Source: Solemya velum gill symbiont (GTDB lineage: Bacteria; Pseudomonadota; Gammaproteobacteria; Chromatiales; Chromatiaceae). From it: DNA of 64,000 bases. The DNA lies in the NCBI RefSeq assembly GCF_000787395.1, contig NZ_JRAA01000001.1, positions 558,001 to 622,000 on the forward strand, given 5' to 3'. Positions within the stretch are counted from its first letter, which is position 1. Each line of letters begins with the position of its first letter. Shown here in pieces: positions 17,180 to 25,960 of the stretch. The notes beneath the pieces are model-generated. The model was not told the origin of the DNA. It ran no database searches and was given only the letters and a program-made list of their open reading frames with translations. A program made the translations under genes and the position numbers.

Positions 17180-18526
17180 TTATACCTCTTCGTTCTCATG
17201 TCCGGGTATCCAGCCATTCATATCTGCAAGCTGTCTACGCCATTTCTTTTCCAGTAACAGGCATGCCTCACTCGGCGATAGAGTCTGAAACTGTTCTTGC
17301 TCATCAAGGGTGACAATTTCATCCCTGACCAGGCGCTCCAGAGCATCTTCTATTTCAAAATCAACCCTCACGTTGAATTTGTTGCTCAAAAACGTCTCGA
17401 TCTCCTCGTCAAGCAAGTGGAGTTCATTGCGTGGCAAGGGCTTACGAAAAAGGAAATAGTAGAGCAGAAACTCCTCTTTGACGTCCTCTTCCTCACCACG
17501 ATCCGATAGCAACGTCAGTGCACCGCGATTATCCGCCAAAGAGTGAAAATAAAGCCGCTTCGAGAGGGTTAGCATGTAGCGGTTCCTGGTATTGAAAAAG
17601 TTCATTACCTGCCTGGTAATAACGGCAATGACACCGATAAATGCACCTGCAAGAGTGATTGGATTTGAGGCAGCGGCTGCCGACATCGCCTTGGTGGCAG
17701 CACCCGCAACACTGGCGACTGTACCACCACCTGCGGTCATGCCAAGTTTGACCTTGTCAAACATGCTGAAACGTACCTGGTTGTTGGGAAACATCATCTC
17801 CAGATCTTCCTGGGGGATATTCTTGAACAGCTTGAGGTAGATATGTTCACCACTGTTAACCTTCGGCAGGTGCTTACGCAGTTTCCTGACGATTTTTGTG
17901 GCCTTTTTCTTGCTGACATTCTTTTCCTTCATCACTTCAGAGATTCGAACATCTTCGGATTTTAGCTTGAGAAGAAGAAAAAGGCGCTTGAAAGTCGGTA
18001 CGATCACCGTCTCTTTTTTGAACTTCTTTCGCCAGTTACGTTGCTGTAACTCCTCGTGTCCGGCGCCACGATAATAGACCAGAGTCTCTTCAAATTCCGA
18101 ACGATCGACCTTGAGTTCCAGCCCATGGGCAGAGTGTGTCGATAACAGTTTATCCAGTGTGTCATCATCGAGATGCGTATAATTGGCTCGCGTTAACAGC
18201 CTCGTGACTGCTTCAATCAACTCTCTCTTGAAGTCATTTAGCTTATCTTCACTATATTCCAGTATCTTGACCGTATCCCTGTCAGGGCTGAATGGCAGGT
18301 AGTGCTCCTTGAGCTCAAGCAGTCGCTGCTGGTATTCGAGATGGCGCCACTGGCCGAGAAAACGAAAAAATGAGGTGATCTCTTTGCGATCACCATGACT
18401 CTCGGCCTCATTGGCGAGAGTATCGATGATGGCAAAACGGGTGACCGGAATAAACGTCTCAAGAGCAACAGAGCCACTACTGTCGCCTGCTCTCTCCTTT
18501 GTCTCTGCCAAGTGCCCTTCATTCAT
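17180..18526 (-). CDS. DUF3754-family (TMEM143-like) membrane protein
   Basis: The 448-residue protein carries the DUF3754 order: FRFLGQWRHLEYQQRL, then HYLPFSPDRDT, then the central YLKLFKNIPQEDLEMMFP and DKVKLGMTAGGG. A hydrophobic Ala/Gly-rich segment follows, with VASVAGAATKAMSA and ITLAGAFIGVIAVITRQVM (about residues 265-315). The C-terminal part resembles a winged domain. The family occurs in bacteria, plants and animal mitochondria without an assigned biochemical activity. ATG 18526 has AGGG upstream and is preferred to GTG 18550. Confidence 0.78.
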   Translation of the reverse strand: MNEGHLAETKERAGDSSGSVALETFIPVTRFAIIDTLANEAESHGDRKEITSFFRFLGQWRHLEYQQRLLELKEHYLPFSPDRDTVKILEYSEDKLNDFKRELIEAVTRLLTRANYTHLDDDTLDKLLSTHSAHGLELKVDRSEFEETLVYYRGAGHEELQQRNWRKKFKKETVIVPTFKRLFLLLKLKSEDVRISEVMKEKNVSKKKATKIVRKLRKHLPKVNSGEHIYLKLFKNIPQEDLEMMFPNNQVRFSMFDKVKLGMTAGGGTVASVAGAATKAMSAAAASNPITLAGAFIGVIAVITRQVMNFFNTRNRYMLTLSKRLYFHSLADNRGALTLLSDRGEEEDVKEEFLLYYFLFRKPLPRNELHLLDEEIETFLSNKFNVRVDFEIEDALERLVRDEIVTLDEQEQFQTLSPSEACLLLEKKWRRQLADMNGWIPGHENEEV

Positions 18527-18589
18527 TGTTATTGCCCTGTCCGGATTCACTACAGATTTACGTCTTACTATCCCTGATTATTATGCAAT

Positions 18590-19525
18590 TTACGCATTTT
18601 GTATGCCCTCTCTATTTAAATATAGATCCCAGGCAGGAATGCCTTCAAAGCGTTTGACGAGAAAATCCACGAATGTCCTGACACGTTTGGAAAGGTGCCG
18701 CGTCTGGGGGTAAATAGCATAGGCGTCAAACTGTTTACTTTCATAGTCACTCAGTATGGGCACCAGCCTTCCCTCCTCGATCTCCTTGTGCGCTATAAAT
18801 GATGGGACGAGAATGATACCCAGACCGGCAAGTGCCGCATCCTTGAGATACTCTCCGGCACTGGCTTTCATGTAGGGAGACACCCTGATCCTGACCAGTT
18901 TCCCATCAGGTCCAGTTAACTGCAAATAGTCATAATCGGGAACCAGCGTATAAACAAGGCACTGGTGTCCGCTCAGTTCTTGCGGTGATTGAGGTGTGCC
19001 CTCCTGTTTGAGGTACTCAGGGCTGGCACAAAGTAAGGTTCGGATAGGTGTCAGTCGACGTGCAATCAGGCTTGAATCAGGTAGATTGGCAATACGGATA
19101 GCAAGGTCGAAACCCTCCTGTATCAGATCGACTTCACGGTCGTTAAAATCGAGATCGAATTCAATATCAGGGTGCGTGCGTGCAAAATCGTTGATTGCCG
19201 GCCCCATGTGCAACAGGCCAAAACTTGTTGGCAAAGCGATTTTCAGCTTTCCCTTGAGAGTGCCATGCGCATCTGAAGTAGCTATCTCAGCTTCGAGCAC
19301 ATCATCCAGTATGCGTACGCACTGGTGATAGTAAGCCCTGCCTGTGTCAGTCAGATTCATCTTACGCGTCGTTCGATGAAATAGTTGCGCATTCAGATGT
19401 GCCTCCAGTTCCTTGAGTCGACGGCTGACTGCAGATTTAGCAATTCCCATCCTCTCTGCAGCACCGCTGATCGTACCGGCTTCAACGACACGTACAAATG
19501 TATCCATATTGTCAAAGCGATCCAT
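18590..19525 (-). CDS. LysR-family transcriptional regulator
   Basis: The 311-residue regulator has an N-terminal helix-turn-helix (MDTFVRVVEAGTISGAAERM, AVSRRLKELEAHL) and a C-terminal effector domain (LKIALPTSFG through the PSFIAHKEIEEGRLVPIL region). It is divergent from doxX-pirin, and a perfect T-N11-A site lies ten bases before its start codon. It therefore probably represses itself and controls that pair; many regulators in this arrangement respond to electrophiles or quinones (inference). Confidence 0.93.
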   Translation of the reverse strand: MDRFDNMDTFVRVVEAGTISGAAERMGIAKSAVSRRLKELEAHLNAQLFHRTTRKMNLTDTGRAYYHQCVRILDDVLEAEIATSDAHGTLKGKLKIALPTSFGLLHMGPAINDFARTHPDIEFDLDFNDREVDLIQEGFDLAIRIANLPDSSLIARRLTPIRTLLCASPEYLKQEGTPQSPQELSGHQCLVYTLVPDYDYLQLTGPDGKLVRIRVSPYMKASAGEYLKDAALAGLGIILVPSFIAHKEIEEGRLVPILSDYESKQFDAYAIYPQTRHLSKRVRTFVDFLVKRFEGIPAWDLYLNREGIQNA

Positions 19526-19534
19526 AAAGACCCT

Positions 19535-19557
19535 ATTGTTGCTAATTAGAGAACAAT
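19535..19557. promoter_or_regulatory. LysR-type T-N11-A operator
   Basis: ATTGTT and AACAAT form perfect 6-bp arms around exactly 11 bases, with CTAATTAG inside. It starts ten bases upstream of the LysR gene and about 100 bases upstream of doxX. Confidence 0.7.
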
Positions 19558-19658
19558 TATTTGCATTATTACACCTTTATTCATTAATCATCAGCAACCA
19601 TACTTTCCGTATCGAGTTTACGAATCAACTTTCAAAAGAGATTAACTGGAGAATAGTT

Positions 19659-20036
19659 ATGGAAAAAATCACTCAACTTGTTGCACGCATTTTTATCGGG
19701 CATATCTTTTTGCTTGCCGGTCTCAATAAGATCGGTGCGTACGAGGGAACACAAGGCTACATGGATGCGATGGGCGTGCCAGGCTCACTGCTGCCCGCAG
19801 TCATCTTGCTCGAAATCCTGGGCGGCCTTGCTATCATTACAGGATGGAAAGCCAGGCTGACATCCTATGCGTTAGCAGGTTTTACGCTTGTCGCAGGCAT
19901 CATTTTTCATAGTAACTTAGCAGACCAGACACAGATGATCATGTTCATGAAAAATATCGCTATTACTGGCGGATTGTTATTGATCGCAGTTCACGGCAGT
20001 GGTGCCTACAGCCTGGATAACCGCAATCATGCTTAA
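19659..20036 (+). CDS. DoxX-family membrane protein
   Basis: The 125-residue protein has about four membrane helices and the DoxX start LVARIFIGHIFLLAGLNKI. The helices include LLPAVILLEILGGLAIITGW. DoxX relatives are linked to redox and thiosulfate:quinone chemistry and to oxidative-stress tolerance. ATG 19659 follows GGAG by seven bases; the longer open frame upstream reads back across the intergenic region. It overlaps the pirin gene by eight bases, so the pair is co-translated. Confidence 0.85.
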   Translation: MEKITQLVARIFIGHIFLLAGLNKIGAYEGTQGYMDAMGVPGSLLPAVILLEILGGLAIITGWKARLTSYALAGFTLVAGIIFHSNLADQTQMIMFMKNIAITGGLLLIAVHGSGAYSLDNRNHA

Positions 20037-20886
20037 ACAAACCAGAATTGTTCCAGCCATGGAAATCACGGAGGGTGCCGGTGTGAGTGTCAATCGCACC
20101 ATCGGTACCCCTGCCCTGCGCAATTTTGATCCTTTCCTCATGCTGGATCATTTCGGTAGTGATGATCCAGACGAGTACATTGCCGGTTTCCCTTCACATC
20201 CACATCGTGGCTTCTGCACATTTACCTATATGCTGGATGGCTACGTCGAACATAAGGACAGCATGGGTAATACCGGCAAACTGGAACCGGGTGGTGCCCA
20301 ACTGATGAAGGCTGGCAGTGGAGTCATCCATTCAGAAATGCCAATGCAGGAGAACGGCCTGATGCGCGGCTTCCAGCTCTGGATCAATCTGCCGGCTGCA
20401 AACAAGATGGACAAGCCCGGGTACCAGGAGTTTGACTCCGGTGCATTTCCAGTGGTCGAGACACAGGACCATATTGTTCGAATCCTGATAGGGAATTTTG
20501 CAGATCATGCTGCGCCCATTATTGATGACATTACCGGTGTCAGCTATCTTGATGTGCAGGTTAAAGCGGGACGATCTTTTCAAACAAGCCTGCCCGAAAG
20601 TAACAACAGCTTTGCTTACCTGTTTGAAGGCAGCGGGCAATTGAATTCACACCAGCTACCGATTAACAGCCTGATCAGGCTTGGGTCGGAGGATACCAGC
20701 TTCAATTTCACCGCTGGTGATGAAGCGGCACGTTTTATTCTTGTCAGCGGCAAGCCTATCGGCGAAGCAATTGTTCAATATGGACCATTTGTCATGAATA
20801 CCAGGGAAGAGATTGACCAGGCGATGAGTGACTATCAATCGAATAACTTTGTGCGAGACCGCGCATGGATCAAGAATAAGTCATAA
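20029..20886 (+). CDS. Pirin-family cupin protein
   Basis: The 285-residue bicupin has the pirin signature: NFDPFLMLDHFG, then PHPHRGFCTFTYMLDG, then KAGSGVIHSEMP. The metal-binding His (HPHRG), His (VIHSE) and Glu residues are present. Pirins act as metal-dependent redox regulators or as quercetinase-like dioxygenases. The gene overlaps doxX and is under the same control region as the divergent LysR gene. ATG 20029 is preferred because it starts the conserved region. Confidence 0.92.
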   Translation: MLKQTRIVPAMEITEGAGVSVNRTIGTPALRNFDPFLMLDHFGSDDPDEYIAGFPSHPHRGFCTFTYMLDGYVEHKDSMGNTGKLEPGGAQLMKAGSGVIHSEMPMQENGLMRGFQLWINLPAANKMDKPGYQEFDSGAFPVVETQDHIVRILIGNFADHAAPIIDDITGVSYLDVQVKAGRSFQTSLPESNNSFAYLFEGSGQLNSHQLPINSLIRLGSEDTSFNFTAGDEAARFILVSGKPIGEAIVQYGPFVMNTREEIDQAMSDYQSNNFVRDRAWIKNKS

Positions 20887-20914
20887 CAGGCTTTGCGGCC
20901 ACCATGGTAACCGG

Positions 20915-21526
20915 TTAGCTGGCTTGCTGGTGACCACGGTGTGTGCGAATAATCTCTTCCTGGTCGAACTCTTCCAACTGCGCTGTCATGTTGACAAGCA
21001 GCTGTTCGATCTCTGGAATAACAACATTCTCCAGTGCGCGCGCGCGACGTTCCGTCTTCTGGTACTCATCCATCAGGCGATGGAGATTTCCGCTGATTCC
21101 TGCAAGCACTGCAGCGAGAAACAACAGTTCCCGGAATTCATTACCGGTGTCAACCGCTTCAGGTGAGGGGTTCGCCACCAGAAGATTATCTGGCGCATCT
21201 TCAGCATCAAGCTCAGACTTGGCAAGAGTGACACCCATGAAGGGGCGCTGTTCGCGGGACAAGTGTGCCTCGATCTCTGCAGGCGGATAGAGTTGGACTC
21301 CATGCAGGCCGTGACGGGAAACTGCTGATCCCATGGCACTACGGCACAGATGACGTTGCTGTTTCAGCCTGTCACTCAGCTTTTCAAAATCCTCGAGCTG
21401 TTTGAGTAACTCGGCAGCCAGTAACAGGCGTTTTTCATCAAGAAAATCATACGCCTCCAGAACAATGCTCTTCTCGTCACGAAGCTCAAGTACTGCGGAT
21501 TGGCTCGGTGTGAATTCAACTGCCAC
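20915..21526 (-). CDS. atpD: V/A-type ATPase subunit D (central stalk)
   Basis: The 203-residue product is coiled-coil rich, with the subunit D pattern [15 protein letters not shown] at the start and [20 protein letters not shown] near the end. It forms the rotor shaft in the A3B3 head. The start I prefer is GTG 21526, preceded by GGGAGAGG and overlapping the subunit B stop by 11 bases; another GTG lies at 21577. It is the last gene of the nine-gene operon. Confidence 0.88.
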   Translation of the reverse strand: MAVEFTPSQSAVLELRDEKSIVLEAYDFLDEKRLLLAAELLKQLEDFEKLSDRLKQQRHLCRSAMGSAVSRHGLHGVQLYPPAEIEAHLSREQRPFMGVTLAKSELDAEDAPDNLLVANPSPEAVDTGNEFRELLFLAAVLAGISGNLHRLMDEYQKTERRARALENVVIPEIEQLLVNMTAQLEEFDQEEIIRTHRGHQQAS

Positions 21527-22922
21527 GGCGTTGTTGCCTCTCCCTGTCGCTGATATGCGTGTCGATCTGCATGTCACTGAGACGATTTAATTCAGAGATC
21601 GGCAGTTTCATCAACAGCTCCCAACCTGCTGTCATACTCTCTTCAAGAGAGCGCCTCTGCCCCTGCTGAACAAACTCCCTTTCAAACTCTTCACCAAATT
21701 GCAGAAACAGGCGATCTGTCTCTGACAATCCCTCGGTTCCCATAACACTCGCCAGCACGCGTACATGAATTGCTCGTGAATAGGCCGCATAAAGCTGGTT
21801 GGATAACGCGGGGTGATCCACGTCCGTAAAGCCTTCGCCTGTTCCATCTTTCATCAGGCGCGACAGGCTCGGCAATACCTTCACTGGCGGATAGATATCA
21901 TGGCGATGCAACTCCCTGTCGAGCACGATCTGACCCTCGGTAATGTAACCGGTGAGATCAGGTATCGGATGTGTAATATCATCTGATGGCATCGTCAGAA
22001 TCGGCACTTGGGTCAGGGTTCCACCGCACCCCTTGATACAACCGGCGCGTTCAAAAATGGTCGCGAGATCCGAGTACATGTAACCTGGATAACCCTTACG
22101 CCCGGGAATTTCACCATGACTTGCCGACACCTCGCGCAAGGCTTCACAGTAGTTAGTCATATCTGTCATGACGACCAATACATGCCTGTTTTCTTCAAAA
22201 GCAAGATACTCTGCAGCGGTCAGTGCGTAACGCGGAGTGAGCAGGCGCTGGGTACTGGAATCCGAAGCGAGATTAAGGAACATAACCGTATGGTTAAGCG
22301 CCCCGCTCTCTTCCATGGTGTTACGAAAATAGTCAGCTGTATCGTAGGAAACACCGATGGCAACAAATATCACGACAAAATCGTTTGCCTCGCCGCCGAG
22401 CAATTTTGCACTGCGAGCAATCTCGGCAGCAATACGATCATGCGGCAAACCGCCGCCGGAAAAGATCGGTAATTTCTGTCCGCGAACCAGGCTGTTCATC
22501 AGGTCAATTGTTGAAAACCCCGTTTCGATAAAATCCCTGGGAGTTTCTCTTGCCACCGGGTTGATAGACATGCCGTCGATACGCAGCCGCTTTTTCGAGG
22601 AGATTGGCGGGCCGTGATCGATCGGACGACCGACGCCATCCAGTACACGGCCGAGAATATCGGGACCAATGCCAAAATGCAGCGCTTCACCATGAAAGCG
22701 CACCCTGGTATTCGACAGTGAAAGGCCACTGGTGGTCTCAAGCACCTCGACGATCATGCTCTCGTCATCCAGTGCCGTGATACGTCCGGGCCTGTTGCGC
22801 TGTTGCTCATCAATGACGACAACAGAGTCGTTCAGGCCCACGTTAACATTCCGTTTGAGGAACAGCAGTGGTCCCTCGATGCGGGTAATTGATCCACTGC
22901 TTGAGAGGTCAGCCTGCAGCAT
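21516..22922 (-). CDS. atpB: V/A-type ATPase subunit B (regulatory nucleotide-binding)
   Basis: The 468-residue subunit B starts with the beta-barrel ([12 protein letters not shown]). The interface segment is [19 protein letters not shown], followed by [19 protein letters not shown]. That last stretch is the degenerate P-loop typical of the non-catalytic subunit. [20 protein letters not shown] and [14 protein letters not shown] are also typical. It alternates with subunit A in the catalytic ring. Its start overlaps the subunit A stop by 14 bases. Confidence 0.95.
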   Translation of the reverse strand: MLQADLSSSGSITRIEGPLLFLKRNVNVGLNDSVVVIDEQQRNRPGRITALDDESMIVEVLETTSGLSLSNTRVRFHGEALHFGIGPDILGRVLDGVGRPIDHGPPISSKKRLRIDGMSINPVARETPRDFIETGFSTIDLMNSLVRGQKLPIFSGGGLPHDRIAAEIARSAKLLGGEANDFVVIFVAIGVSYDTADYFRNTMEESGALNHTVMFLNLASDSSTQRLLTPRYALTAAEYLAFEENRHVLVVMTDMTNYCEALREVSASHGEIPGRKGYPGYMYSDLATIFERAGCIKGCGGTLTQVPILTMPSDDITHPIPDLTGYITEGQIVLDRELHRHDIYPPVKVLPSLSRLMKDGTGEGFTDVDHPALSNQLYAAYSRAIHVRVLASVMGTEGLSETDRLFLQFGEEFEREFVQQGQRRSLEESMTAGWELLMKLPISELNRLSDMQIDTHISDRERQQRRGS

Positions 22923-24666
22923 CGGTCTCTCCTTCTTTCAATTTTGAAAAGGCCTCGTCAAGGCTGTGGCTCAGCTGTGTGAAAGCCTTGATGTTATCCT
23001 CGCCGATCTCTTCACCCATACGCTGCAAACGGCGTAACAGCGGCATACTGCTGATATCCTCAATTGCGACTCCCCTCTCCAGCGCCTCTTCCGACTTAAC
23101 GATGAAGTGGTGAATCAGGCGCATCATTGCAGCTTGTCGCTGAGGTGAGCAGTAACGGTCGATATCGGAAAATGCAGACTGGCTCAGGAATGCCTCGTTG
23201 ATCAGTTCGGCACACATCAGGGTATGCTGCTGGCGTGGCGGCAAGGCATCTTTACCGATGATACGTGCCATACGTTCCAGGCGCTGTTGATCTTCCATCA
23301 TGCTGAGAAATCTGCGTCGCTGTTTGAGCCAGTCAGGGTGATGATTCTGTTTCCAGAAATCGACGAGGCTCTGTATATCTTCACTATAGGAGAGCAGCGG
23401 ATGTACGGCAGGATAGAATCTCGCCTGTGCGCGTGTACTGTCCAGAGTCCAGTAGACTTTTGTATAGCGCTTGGTATGCGTTGTTACCGGTTCTGAAAAA
23501 TCACCACCGGGCGGACTGATCGCCCCGATAAGAGTGACGGAGCCTGTCTTGCCGCAAAGCGTATGTACTGCCGCAGCCCGTTCATAAAAATCTGCCAGGC
23601 GGCTACTCAGGTACGCAGGATAGCCGGACTCACCCGGCAGTTCACCAAGCCGGCCGGAGACTTCGCGCAAAGCTTCTGCCCAGCGACTGGTTGAGTCTGC
23701 CATCAATGCTACTCGCAAGCCCTGGTCTCTCAGGTACTCTGCTACTGTTACCGCGGTATAGATGCTCGCCTCTCTTGCCGCAACCGGCATATTGGAAGTG
23801 TTGGCGATAATCAAGGTCCTCTCCATCAACTGACGCCCACTGTGTGGATCTTCAAGTTGCGGGAATTCGTCAAGTACACCGGCCATCTCATTACCACGCT
23901 CACCGCAGCCCACATAGACGATGACGTCAGCGTCACACCATTTGGCGAGTGTCTCCTGAAGAACTGTTTTGCCGGTACCAAATCCACCCGGCATGGCGGC
24001 TCGGCCACCACATGCGAGTGGAAAGAGTGAATCCAGTATCCTCTGCCCGGTCAGTAGCGGGCCCTGAATCTTCATGCGCTTCTTGATCGGACGCGGTTCA
24101 CGCACCGGCCAGTCGTGACACATACTGAGCTGGTGTTCCTTGCCATCGCTCTCCTTGATGATACAAATGGTCTTGTCATCCGGGTATTCACCGGCTTCAT
24201 CAATCCATGTCACTTCACCATTCACCCATGGTGGAACCAGTGCATACTGCGGTCTGCCTTTAGCAGAGTTCAGCGTGCCGAAAATCGCCCCCCCCTCAAC
24301 TTGGTCGCCAGGCTTGAGTCGGGGAGTAAATCCGAATTTCTCTTCAACCCGGGCCTGAATTCCAGGCTTGACGAAATTTCCCTGCTCGAGCGTCAAGGGT
24401 CTCAACAGACCATCAAACAGGTTCCCGAGCAATCCCGGCCCCAGTCGTACTGACAGGGGACTTCCGCTGCCAAAAACCGCCTCTCCGGGACGCAGGCCAC
24501 TGGTATCTTCGTAAACCTGGGCAACGATTTCGTCACCATTGATACGAATCACTTCACCCAGCAACCCGACTTCCCCTACCCGGATAGACTCATGTATATG
24601 AAACTGCTGTTCACTCGTTGCGCGCAGTACGGGGCCGCTAATCCAGTTGATTCTTGCTTCACTCAT
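22909..24666 (-). CDS. atpA: V/A-type ATPase subunit A (catalytic)
   Basis: The 585-residue catalytic subunit has Walker A GGFGTGKT (about 227-234), the catalytic segment [15 protein letters not shown], and the non-homologous insertion typical of V/A A subunits before residue 200. [20 protein letters not shown] and [15 protein letters not shown] are further diagnostic blocks. It hydrolyses or makes ATP coupled to ion movement through the I/K membrane part. Its start shares a base with the subunit E stop (TAATG). Confidence 0.96.
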   Translation of the reverse strand: MSEARINWISGPVLRATSEQQFHIHESIRVGEVGLLGEVIRINGDEIVAQVYEDTSGLRPGEAVFGSGSPLSVRLGPGLLGNLFDGLLRPLTLEQGNFVKPGIQARVEEKFGFTPRLKPGDQVEGGAIFGTLNSAKGRPQYALVPPWVNGEVTWIDEAGEYPDDKTICIIKESDGKEHQLSMCHDWPVREPRPIKKRMKIQGPLLTGQRILDSLFPLACGGRAAMPGGFGTGKTVLQETLAKWCDADVIVYVGCGERGNEMAGVLDEFPQLEDPHSGRQLMERTLIIANTSNMPVAAREASIYTAVTVAEYLRDQGLRVALMADSTSRWAEALREVSGRLGELPGESGYPAYLSSRLADFYERAAAVHTLCGKTGSVTLIGAISPPGGDFSEPVTTHTKRYTKVYWTLDSTRAQARFYPAVHPLLSYSEDIQSLVDFWKQNHHPDWLKQRRRFLSMMEDQQRLERMARIIGKDALPPRQQHTLMCAELINEAFLSQSAFSDIDRYCSPQRQAAMMRLIHHFIVKSEEALERGVAIEDISSMPLLRRLQRMGEEIGEDNIKAFTQLSHSLDEAFSKLKEGETDAAG

Positions 24667-25307
24667 TAGCTGTCATCCTGGTTGTTCTCATCTTGTTCCA
24701 GAGCAGCGATAATCTCGCTCTCGAGACGATAGCGACTACTGAGAAGTCCTTTCAGGGTGCAATCAAGCTTTGCGCCATCAGCCTCTATCAATAGACCAGC
24801 TTCGATATCATCAGAAACAACGAAGACCGGAGCGATACCGGTATATTCATGTACCTTCTGTTCAAACCCTGCAACTTCATCACTTGACCAATCCTGAGGA
24901 TGACTGATTGTCCAGCAGGCCTTGATCAGCCTCTGGTGAGCCAGCTGCCATATGGTTTCAACCCAGCCCGATCGCTGCTCGTCATTCTTCCAGCGTGTAG
25001 TCAGTTCATCCTTCAAGCCTTCAATCACCTTTTTAACAAGCATGACCTCGTGCCGCTGCAACTCTTCACGTTTATGTCTTTCCTGGGCCGCTTCAAGCGC
25101 TGCAAGACGCTGCCTGCTGGCAGTACGGTCAGACTCGAAGTGGCTGCGTAAACGCACACGTGCGTCATGGTGAGCGGTTTCAAGAAGCTCTTGCACCTTG
25201 CTGTCGCACTCTGCCGATATCTCGGCACAGCGTTTTTCAGCCCATGAACTGGTCAGGCCCAGCAACTCTTCAGCTTGCTGTGAAACTCTTGATTCATCCT
25301 GCTTCAT
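24666..25307 (-). CDS. atpE: V/A-type ATPase subunit E (peripheral stalk)
   Basis: The 213-residue protein has a long charged N-terminal helix (Glu/Arg/Gln-rich, about 1-110) and a folded C-terminal part ending LLSSRYRLESEIIAALEQ, as in subunit E. With the G/H-like protein it forms the stator stalk that holds the A3B3 head. ATG 25307 overlaps the subunit F stop as ATGA. Confidence 0.85.
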   Translation of the reverse strand: MKQDESRVSQQAEELLGLTSSWAEKRCAEISAECDSKVQELLETAHHDARVRLRSHFESDRTASRQRLAALEAAQERHKREELQRHEVMLVKKVIEGLKDELTTRWKNDEQRSGWVETIWQLAHQRLIKACWTISHPQDWSSDEVAGFEQKVHEYTGIAPVFVVSDDIEAGLLIEADGAKLDCTLKGLLSSRYRLESEIIAALEQDENNQDDS

Positions 25308-25603
25308 TCAAGTATCCCCAGTGTACGGCGAACCTGAACTGCCAGGTCTGTCACCGGAACACCGTTATTTATATCTGCAATGACCACGATCATTGGAGAA
25401 ACTTTCATCATGTACTCCTGTTGCAGTTGACTATCGAGTGACTCTATAAATTCTGCCGTGACAAGTATCAGCGAGGCATGCTCACACACTTGTGCCAATA
25501 CCTCGTTCAATTTCTCTTTCTCGGGCGTCATCACAGTCACACCAGCAAGTCTGAAACCTGCCGCTGTCACTTCATCACCGATAAACAGAACCTCAGACTG
25601 CAT
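25304..25603 (-). CDS. atpF: V/A-type ATPase subunit F
   Basis: The 99-residue subunit F has the Rossmann-like start LFIGDEVTAAGFRLAGVTV, then ASLILVTAEFIESL and a C-terminal helix. It binds the D shaft and regulates rotation. The ATG follows the subunit K stop with no gap, and the 3' end overlaps subunit E by four bases. Confidence 0.88.
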   Translation of the reverse strand: MQSEVLFIGDEVTAAGFRLAGVTVMTPEKEKLNEVLAQVCEHASLILVTAEFIESLDSQLQQEYMMKVSPMIVVIADINNGVPVTDLAVQVRRTLGILE

Positions 25604-25960
25604 TTACAATACCTTGTTTAGAATCAGTATTGAGATGATAAGGCCATAGATGGCAATACCTTCTGCCAGGCCGATGATAATCAGTGAGCGGCCCAGCAGT
25701 TCAGGTTTCTCGGCAAGTGCACCGATTGCAGCACTACCAACAGATGCAACTGCAATACCAGCACCAAGTGCAGACAAACCAGTTGCCAATGCAGCAGCAA
25801 GGAAACCCCACTGCACAACCCCGGGCGGCAACGCTTCAACAACCGCAGGAACTGACTCTTCAGCATTCACATTACCGAACACCAGCAACAGGGTTGCAAC
25901 TATGGCGACGACTGCGCTGAATCCGGACAGGGTCAGCAGAGATATATTGTGTCTTTTCAC
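25604..25960 (-). CDS. atpK: V/A-type ATPase subunit K (rotor ring proteolipid)
   Basis: The 118-residue proteolipid has an N-terminal hydrophobic segment (about 8-28, possibly cleaved), then one hairpin: helix about 50-76 with GAGIAVASVGSAAIGALAEK and helix about 92-115. The ion-binding Glu100 lies in IIGLAEGIAIYG. Gly follows that Glu where many Na+-type rings have Ser or Thr, so proton use is more likely; this is only an inference. The gene overlaps subunit I by four bases. Confidence 0.9.
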   Translation of the reverse strand: MKRHNISLLTLSGFSAVVAIVATLLLVFGNVNAEESVPAVVEALPPGVVQWGFLAAALATGLSALGAGIAVASVGSAAIGALAEKPELLGRSLIIIGLAEGIAIYGLIISILILNKVL

